A stretch of 28,787 bases of DNA from an uncultured Clostridia bacterium. GTDB lineage: Bacteria; Bacillota; Clostridia; Christensenellales; Aristaeellaceae. The notes below the pieces were generated by a model. That model was not told the DNA's origin and searched no databases. It saw nothing but the letters and a program-made list of their open reading frames with translations. How positions within the stretch are numbered: position 1 is the stretch's first letter; every line of letters starts with the position of its first letter. Positions 23,425-28,787 of the stretch are shown here, piece by piece. The stretch lies in contig CALCUD010000029.1 of assembly GCA_937906775.1 (NCBI GenBank), forward strand, positions 1 through 28,787, given 5' to 3'. The translations under genes and the position numbers were made by a program.

Positions 23425-24320
23425 CAGACATCATCCTTTCCAGAAGTCTCCGGGGAGTCGATGGTCAGGATCGATTCGTTCCGGGTGTGACACATAAATA
23501 CGGAACGCCACCTTTTCCGGCATTCCGCTTCGGCAGAACGGGCGGAGCCGGCCGATGAAAATACGCCGAAGACGGCGCTGCCGCTGCCGGTCATCAGCGC
23601 TGCCGCTGCGCCGGAATCCTTCAGACAGCTGATTGCATCGCCGATTTCAGGACGCATGGATACGGAAACAGACTGCAGTACATTTTGAATATACGGAGCA
23701 AAAACAGCCGGCGGTCCGGATATGATTCCTCGCAAAGCACGGTCATTGTCAGGATGAAGACAGGCTCTGCTTTCGGCCCAGGCGGTAAAGACTTCGCCTG
23801 TACTCAATCCGCGGCAGGGCTGCACAAGAACAAGCCAGTAAAATCTGGAACACGGACAGGAACAGATCGTTTCTCCGATTCCGGTGACCCGCGCAAGTCC
23901 GCCGCGAAGGCAGAACGGTACATCGGCGCCAAGCTGTAAACCGAGCTTTTCCAGCATATCCTGCGAAAGACCGGTATGCCAGAGTTGATTCAATCCCAGA
24001 AGAACAGCGGCGGCATCCGCGCTGCCTCCGCCGAGCCCGGCGCCGGCAGGAATCTGTTTGTACAGGGAGATCCGGGCACCCAGATGACTTCCGGTTGATT
24101 CTTTCAGCAGACGGGCCGCACGGAGCGCAAGATTGTTTTCGTCGGCCCGGATCCTAGGAAAGCCGGAAGTTTCGAGAGACAGATCCTCCGCAAGCTCCAG
24201 ACGGATCCTGTCGGCAAGTGAAACCGGCTGCATCAGCATATCCATCAGATGGTATCCGTCTTCACGGACACCGGTAATATCCAGGGTCCAGTTGATTTTC
24301 GCACTGGCTTCAAGCAGCAT
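23424..24320 (-). CDS. ispE: 4-diphosphocytidyl-2-C-methyl-D-erythritol kinase
   Basis: A 298-aa GHMP kinase of the methylerythritol phosphate isoprenoid pathway. Lys8 in SAKINWTLDI, the GHMP motif PAGAGLGGGSADAAA (91-105) and the C-terminal MTGSGSAVFGVF glycine loop are present. The length is normal. The ribosome site is weak: GGAAGG is 13 nt from the ATG. The protein acts in the cytoplasm and phosphorylates CDP-methylerythritol. It is the first gene of a two-gene unit with the ttcA-like gene, under its own promoter. Confidence 0.95.
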   Translation of the reverse strand: MLLEASAKINWTLDITGVREDGYHLMDMLMQPVSLADRIRLELAEDLSLETSGFPRIRADENNLALRAARLLKESTGSHLGARISLYKQIPAGAGLGGGSADAAAVLLGLNQLWHTGLSQDMLEKLGLQLGADVPFCLRGGLARVTGIGETICSCPCSRFYWLVLVQPCRGLSTGEVFTAWAESRACLHPDNDRALRGIISGPPAVFAPYIQNVLQSVSVSMRPEIGDAISCLKDSGAAAALMTGSGSAVFGVFSSAGSARSAEAECRKRWRSVFMCHTRNESILTIDSPETSGKDDV

Positions 24321-24340
24321 CTGTCACGCCCGCCTTCCGT

Positions 24341-24356
24341 TGATCGTGTTCGATCA
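24341..24356. promoter_or_regulatory. Inverted repeat just downstream of the ispE promoter, possible operator
   Basis: TGATCG and CGATCA arms flank a 4-nt spacer, perfect over 6 bp each, about 9-25 bp from the -10 in the 5' leader of ispE. The position suits repressor binding or a leader hairpin; no regulator is identified. Confidence 0.4.
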
Positions 24357-24365
24357 TGTTTCATC

Positions 24366-24394
24366 ATGATAACGGATTCACTGTTGAATGGCAA
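24366..24394 (-). promoter_or_regulatory. Promoter of ispE-ttcA
   Basis: On the minus strand, -35 TTGCCA (24389-24394), a 17-nt spacer and -10 TATCAT (24366-24371), one mismatch in each hexamer. Confidence 0.78.
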
Positions 24395-24408
24395 GCGGGA
24401 ATCCAAGC

Positions 24409-24437
24409 TTGAAGGAACACCTGTAAAATGATAAAAT
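24409..24437 (+). promoter_or_regulatory. Promoter of the DUF1934 gene
   Basis: -35 TTGAAG (24409-24414), a 17-nt spacer ending TGA, and -10 TAAAAT (24432-24437). It diverges from the ispE promoter; the two -35 boxes are 14 bp apart. Confidence 0.7.
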
Positions 24438-24475
24438 AAGCTGATAATACGCAATGATGAAGGAGCTTCCCGGAA

Positions 24476-24931
24476 ATGAAACAAACCCCTGTACTGATCA
24501 ATCTGCTGTCGATTGCAAAATATGACAATGCGCCGGAATATCCGATTCAGTTTATGTCCGGGGGCTATATCCGGAAGGAGGAAGACAACCGGTATATCCT
24601 GACTTACCGGGAAACGCAGCAGGACGAAGATACCGGCGAGATCAGCGAAGCCGATATTGAACTGACGCTTGAGAAAAACCGCGTGACGATGAACCGTAAA
24701 GGCGAATATTCCAATACGATGGTATTTGTCAAGGATCAGCGGTTTGAAGGCACATACCGTACGCCGTTCGGAGATATGGATATGGCGGTTTACTCACGCG
24801 CGGTTCAGTGCGATGCGGGAGAGACAAAAGGCTCTGTCCACCTGAAATATCAGCTGGATGTCCAGGGCGCTTATGCCAGTACCAATGAATTGCATCTTGA
24901 ATATACGGCTGAAGGAAAAAGGACCAGTTGA
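24476..24931 (+). CDS. DUF1934 (YwiB-like) beta-barrel protein
   Basis: A 151-aa cytoplasmic protein of the DUF1934 family, with marks FMSGGYIRKE, TPFGDMDMAVYSRAV and SVHLKYQLDVQGAYASTNEL. The family is a calycin-like barrel of unknown role that is common in Firmicutes. AAGGAG lies 10 nt before the ATG. It has its own promoter. The large GH2 gene follows after 91 bp, with a perfect 7-bp hairpin in between (24936-24952) that lacks a T-run, so co-transcription is possible. Confidence 0.88.
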   Translation: MKQTPVLINLLSIAKYDNAPEYPIQFMSGGYIRKEEDNRYILTYRETQQDEDTGEISEADIELTLEKNRVTMNRKGEYSNTMVFVKDQRFEGTYRTPFGDMDMAVYSRAVQCDAGETKGSVHLKYQLDVQGAYASTNELHLEYTAEGKRTS

Positions 24932-24935
24932 ATCC

Positions 24936-24952
24936 GCGCCGGAAGCCGGCGC
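24936..24952 (+). terminator. Perfect GC hairpin after the DUF1934 gene, weak terminator candidate
   Basis: GCGCCGG and CCGGCGC pair over 7 bp around a 3-nt loop, 5 bp after the stop. No T-run follows, so it may only pause or stabilise the RNA. Confidence 0.35.
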
Positions 24953-25022
24953 TCATGAATCATGATCCTCCGGAAAAGCCGGCGTATTCCCCCGATATGC
25001 CGGGAAGGAAAGGAAAATCCGC

Positions 25023-28000
25023 ATGAAACAGTTGATCAATGACGGATGGAATTTTGTCAAACTGCCTTCCGGAAGCACCTATGAACAGGCTACTGCGGCG
25101 GTTGGCGAACCGATCGATCTTCCGCATGACTGGCTGATCCGTCAGGCCAGGAATCTTTACGAAACCGCCGATGCATGGTACAGCAGAAAGTTGAACTGGA
25201 TCCCGGGAACAGCCAGGACATGCCTGATCCATTTTGACGGCGTGTATATGGATTGCGATGTGCTGATGAACGGCGAAGTGATTGCGTCGCATGCTTACGG
25301 ATATACTGCATTTTATGTTGACCTGACGGACAGATTGAAATCGGGGAAAAATGAGCTGGCGGTCCACATACGCCACCGGAGTCCGAACAGCCGCTGGTAT
25401 TCGGGAAGCGGTATCTTCCGGGATGTTCATATGATCCTGCTGCCGGAGGTCCATTTGATTCCGGACAGCCTTTATTTCGTGACAACGGAGCTTGATGAAG
25501 GCTGGGATGTCACGGTTTCCGCGGAAACGAACGGTCCGGGGACATTTTCCGCGACAATCCGGGATCCGGACGGGAACATCCTCGGAAACGGAACCGCTGA
25601 AGCGGAGAACAACCGGGTCAGAATATGTTTCAGGGTACCGAAAGTTCGGAAATGGTCTGATAAAGATCCTTATCTGTATACACTGGAGGTTTCATTCGGA
25701 GAACAGACTGAACAGAAGAAAATCGGATTCCGGTCCCTCCGGTTTGATCCGGCGAACGGCTTTTTCCTGAACGGAGAGTATACCAAGCTGAAAGGGGTCT
25801 GCCTGCATCACGATCTGGGCTGCCTCGGCGCCGCGTTTCACCCCAAAGCGGCGGCGAGGCAGCTGCGCCTGATGAAAGAGATGGGGGTCAACGCGCTCCG
25901 TACCAGTCATAATCCGCCGGCATCCGCCATGCTGGATCTTTGTGACGAGATGGGTATTCTGGTGATTGACGAAGCCTTTGACATGTGGGAAAGAAGCAAG
26001 ACAGAATTCGATTACGCCCGTTTTTTCCCGGAACGCGAGGAGGAGGATGTTGCTCTCTGGATCCGGAGAGACCGCTGTCATCCATGCGTGATCATGTGGT
26101 CGATCGGCAATGAGATCTACGATATGCATGCGGATGACAGGGGACGGCAGGTAGCGGTGATGCTGGCTGAGCAGGTTCGGAAACATGACCCGGAACAGCA
26201 CGCGGAGGTGACCTTCGGATCCAATTATATGCCGTGGGAAGGCGCGCAGCGATGCGCGGATGAAATCCGCATCCCCGGATATAACTACGGAGAAAAATAT
26301 TACGCGGAGCATCATGCGAAACATCCGGACTGGGCGATCTACGGAAGCGAAACGGGCAGTATGCTTTTCAGCCGTGGAATCTATCATTTCCCCAAGAAAA
26401 GGAATATCCTCAGCGATGTCGATCTGCAATGCTCTTCTTTGGGAAACAGCACCAGTTCATGGGGCGCTCCGCATGCGGGCCATCTGGTGTGCGATGACAT
26501 GAATACCTCCTGGTCGATGGGACAATTTCTGTGGAGCGGAATCGATTATATCGGGGAACCGACGCCGTACCAGACACGTTCATGCTATTTCGGTCTCGCA
26601 GATACCGCGTGCTATCCGAAAGATCTCTATTATCTGTTTCAAAGCCAGTGGACGGAACAGACCATGATCCATATCGGGGTGAACTGGGACTGGAATATCG
26701 GACAGATGATCGACGTCAATGTGATGACCAATGCGGACGAGGCAGAACTGCTCCTGAACGGAGAAAGTCTTGGCCGCAGAAAGGTTGTGAAGGGGGACGC
26801 CGAACGGTGCATGCCCTGTTGGCGGGTTCCGTATGCCCCGGGTAAACTGACAGCTCGCGGATATGACCGCAACGGAAATACGGTGTGTGAAGAATGCCGG
26901 ATGTCGTCCGGAGACGGAAAACGGCTGCGCTTATCTGCAGAAGACGCGTTCCTGCTGGGAGACGGCAGAGATATCACTTTCGTAACCGTTACCATTGAGG
27001 ACGGGGCGGGAAATCCGGTCGAAAACGCCAGAAACCGTGTCAATATCCGGATCAGCGGCGGCGGAAGACTTCTGGGAACGGACAACGGGGATCCGACCGA
27101 TGAGGAGGAATACCGAAGCTCAAGCCGAAGGCTGTTCAGCGGGAAACTGCTGCTGATTGTCGGATCAGACGGTTCCTCCGACCCTGTAACGATTGAGGCG
27201 GAAAGTCCGGCAAGGGAAGGAGCCCGATTGGTGATCCCTGTTATTTCCGCTGAAAGGGCGGAGGGCGTCAGCTGCCTGGAGCGGATCCCGGAAACGGCCG
27301 TGAATGAAATATGCGTCCGAAAAGTGGAAATCATTCCTGAAAACGGGACGAATCTTTCTCCTGAACAGCCGTTCTGTTCATTCAAATGGAAAGTACTGCC
27401 CGCGGACGCTGAAAAGCGGGATATCCGTTGGCAGGTGACAAATGAATCCGGGATCGAATCCCCCTGCGCGAAAATTGAAGTCGCAGAGGATCGGGTGAAT
27501 CTGTCTGCATGCGGAGACGGGACGGTCCTGCTTCGGGCGCTGACCGGAAACGGAACGGATCATCCGGAAATAATCAGTCAGACAGAGATACAGATCACCG
27601 GATTCGGCACGGCGGCTCTTGACCCTTATACCTTTGTGAGCGCCGGACTTTACGACCTGAGCGAGGGGAATATCGGATCCGGGAATGAGAAAGGGATCGC
27701 ATTTGCCCGGGACGGCTACAGCATGGCAGGCTTCAGCAGAGTTGATTTCGGCGCTGCTGGAAGCGACACGGTCACGCTTCCTGTTTTCGCGCTGGACGGA
27801 AATGTTCACGAAATTCCTTTCTGGCTGGGGGTTCCCGGGGAAAAAGACTCGGAACTGCTGACTGTGCTGAAATATCAGAAACCGAGTATCTGGAATGTGT
27901 ATCAGCCGGAAACCTATCGCCTGCCGAGAAAAGTGAAAGGCTTGCAGACGCTGTGCTTCACGATGACAGATAAGGTGCATCTGAAGGGTTTTGTGTTTGA

Positions 28001-28376
28001 AAAACAGAGCCGTGCTTTTTCACCGCAGGCCGCGACGGAGGCGGACAGGATTTACGGCGACAGTTTTCAGCGGAGATCTGACGGGATCTTTGATATCGGC
28101 AACAATGTCACGCTCGAGTGGGATCAGATGGATTTCGGAGAGGGCGGGGAGGTTGATCTGATCCTTCGCGGCCGTACTCCTCTGGAAACAAATGCCGTAA
28201 CCGTACGGATCCGTAATGAGACCGGTGAGAGCCGGACGGAACTGGCGATGTTCCGGGGAAACGGGAACAGGGAGCAAACTTTCCGGATCCGGGTTCCCGG
28301 AGGACTTTGTACCGTATCATTCGTTTTTCTCCCGGGGTGCCGGTTTGACTTCTTCGGTTATGAATTTGTCAGATAA
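25023..28376 (+). CDS. Glycoside hydrolase family 2, beta-galactosidase-like
   Basis: A 1117-aa GH2 enzyme without signal peptide, so cytoplasmic. Residues 1-140 are the jelly-roll sugar-binding domain (DLPHDWLI, RWYSGSGIFRDV), 145-240 an immunoglobulin-like domain, and about 245-545 the TIM barrel. Catalytic acid/base Glu364 lies in IMWSIGNEI and nucleophile Glu443 in IYGSETGSM. Downstream are a DUF4982-like domain (about 565-640), a further beta domain (about 660-750), a linker domain (about 765-860) and two related C-terminal beta modules (about 870-1010 and 1030-1117) that resemble carbohydrate-binding modules. The substrate is probably a beta-galactoside, but other GH2 activities are possible. 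AAAGGAAAATCCGC precedes the ATG. Confidence 0.92.
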   Translation: MKQLINDGWNFVKLPSGSTYEQATAAVGEPIDLPHDWLIRQARNLYETADAWYSRKLNWIPGTARTCLIHFDGVYMDCDVLMNGEVIASHAYGYTAFYVDLTDRLKSGKNELAVHIRHRSPNSRWYSGSGIFRDVHMILLPEVHLIPDSLYFVTTELDEGWDVTVSAETNGPGTFSATIRDPDGNILGNGTAEAENNRVRICFRVPKVRKWSDKDPYLYTLEVSFGEQTEQKKIGFRSLRFDPANGFFLNGEYTKLKGVCLHHDLGCLGAAFHPKAAARQLRLMKEMGVNALRTSHNPPASAMLDLCDEMGILVIDEAFDMWERSKTEFDYARFFPEREEEDVALWIRRDRCHPCVIMWSIGNEIYDMHADDRGRQVAVMLAEQVRKHDPEQHAEVTFGSNYMPWEGAQRCADEIRIPGYNYGEKYYAEHHAKHPDWAIYGSETGSMLFSRGIYHFPKKRNILSDVDLQCSSLGNSTSSWGAPHAGHLVCDDMNTSWSMGQFLWSGIDYIGEPTPYQTRSCYFGLADTACYPKDLYYLFQSQWTEQTMIHIGVNWDWNIGQMIDVNVMTNADEAELLLNGESLGRRKVVKGDAERCMPCWRVPYAPGKLTARGYDRNGNTVCEECRMSSGDGKRLRLSAEDAFLLGDGRDITFVTVTIEDGAGNPVENARNRVNIRISGGGRLLGTDNGDPTDEEEYRSSSRRLFSGKLLLIVGSDGSSDPVTIEAESPAREGARLVIPVISAERAEGVSCLERIPETAVNEICVRKVEIIPENGTNLSPEQPFCSFKWKVLPADAEKRDIRWQVTNESGIESPCAKIEVAEDRVNLSACGDGTVLLRALTGNGTDHPEIISQTEIQITGFGTAALDPYTFVSAGLYDLSEGNIGSGNEKGIAFARDGYSMAGFSRVDFGAAGSDTVTLPVFALDGNVHEIPFWLGVPGEKDSELLTVLKYQKPSIWNVYQPETYRLPRKVKGLQTLCFTMTDKVHLKGFVFEKQSRAFSPQAATEADRIYGDSFQRRSDGIFDIGNNVTLEWDQMDFGEGGEVDLILRGRTPLETNAVTVRIRNETGESRTELAMFRGNGNREQTFRIRVPGGLCTVSFVFLPGCRFDFFGYEFVR

Positions 28377-28389
28377 AATGCCCGGTATG

Positions 28390-28418
28390 TTGACATACGC
28401 GCAATAAGACGTTATAAT
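28390..28418 (+). promoter_or_regulatory. Consensus promoter of glmM
   Basis: A perfect -35 TTGACA (28390-28395), a 17-nt spacer and a perfect -10 TATAAT (28413-28418). It lies 68 bp before the glmM ATG. Confidence 0.93.
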
Positions 28419-28442
28419 ACAACTGCTTTTTTAAGCAGTTGT
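28419..28442 (+). promoter_or_regulatory. 10-bp inverted repeat over the glmM transcription start
   Basis: ACAACTGCTT (28419-28428) and AAGCAGTTGT (28433-28442) are perfect arms around TTTT. The repeat begins at the base after the -10, so it covers the expected start at about 28425. It could be a repressor operator, or a terminator for the GH2 transcript, but the following ATTTGTATT is not a T-run. Confidence 0.55.
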
Positions 28443-28486
28443 ATTTGTATTGAAGCCGGAAATCAGGAAATACAGGAGGAATCATC

Positions 28487-28787
28487 ATGGGCAAATATTT
28501 CGGAACAGACGGTTTCCGCGGCGAGGCCAATGTTGACCTGACTGTGGAGCATGCCTTCCGTATCGGCCGTTATCTCGGCTGGTACTACGGACGTGACCAT
28601 CAGGCAAAGATAGTAATCGGGAAGGATACAAGACGTTCTTCCTATATGTATGAAAACGCTCTTTCGGCAGGAATTACTTCCTCCGGCGGATATTCGTATC
28701 TGCTCCATGTAACAACGACTCCCTGTGTAAGTTATATTACAAGAACCGAAGGCTTTGACTGCGGAATAATGATTTCTGCAAGTCATA
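28487..28787 (+). CDS. glmM: Phosphoglucosamine mutase GlmM, N-terminal part (3' truncated)
   Basis: The first 100 codons of GlmM, cut by the right edge. It begins MGKYFGTDGFRGEAN, the conserved N-terminus of the family, continues with IVIGKDTRRSS and TTTPCVSYITR, and stops at ISASH, just at the catalytic serine loop (SASHNP). GlmM converts glucosamine-6-phosphate to glucosamine-1-phosphate for peptidoglycan precursors. AGGAGG lies 7 nt before the ATG at 28487. It has a consensus promoter with an operator-like repeat. Confidence 0.93.
   Translation, partial: MGKYFGTDGFRGEANVDLTVEHAFRIGRYLGWYYGRDHQAKIVIGKDTRRSSYMYENALSAGITSSGGYSYLLHVTTTPCVSYITRTEGFDCGIMISASH

Overview
The window looks like a chromosomal segment of a Gram-positive-type anaerobic Clostridia bacterium. 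I infer Christensenellales/Aristaeellaceae-like, but no sequence marker proves the family. The reasons are the order prmA-rsmE-mtaB-HIT-rpsU, the xpaC-telA pair, an ECF-type vitamin S component, a sortase-type surface protein, strong AGGAGG ribosome sites, near-consensus sigma-A promoters and moderate GC. Coding density is high. No tRNA, rRNA, CRISPR array or insertion sequence was seen.

Layout. (1) 1-604: the 3' end of an NHLM-type bacteriocin-export ABC transporter; its RiPP cluster would lie to the left of the window. A perfect hairpin (614-641) separates it from a convergent block. (2) 659-3546, minus: a Rho-family protein with a long disordered N-terminal insert and a degraded ATPase site, behind a Trm11/Trm-G10-like methyltransferase, under one promoter. 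(3) 3690-12471, minus: a long housekeeping run, xpaC, telA, a CoaE-lytic transglycosylase fusion, an oligopeptide-type binding protein, prmA, rsmE, mtaB and a HIT protein, with short gaps or 1-nt overlaps. rpsU follows under its own strong promoter with an A-tract. (4) 12629-13808, minus: a cobalamin-riboswitch-like leader, a DUF4430 exported protein and an ECF S component, read as a B12 uptake unit. (5) 13978-15593, plus: a compact unit of a 58-aa acidic protein, an esterase-like alpha/beta hydrolase and an HTH protein with a PD-(D/E)XK nuclease-like core. (6) 15669-20051, minus: a 1460-aa cell-surface protein with beta-helix NGG repeats, InlB-type repeats and a PPKTG sorting tail. (7) 20354-24320: a HAD phosphatase, a divergent MATE exporter, and ispE-ttcA. 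(8) 24476-28787, plus: a DUF1934 protein, a large cytoplasmic GH2 beta-galactosidase-like enzyme and the start of glmM.

How the genes work together. The rpsU-HIT-mtaB-rsmE-prmA stretch is a translation and RNA-modification block; ttcA and the methyltransferase add further RNA modification. CoaE-SLT, ispE, glmM and the sorting-signal protein concern the cell envelope and cofactors. The most unusual items are the Rho-like protein that lacks catalytic ATPase residues, the CoaE-SLT fusion, and the 58-aa/hydrolase/HTH-nuclease unit. All assignments come from reading motifs by eye; no database search was possible.
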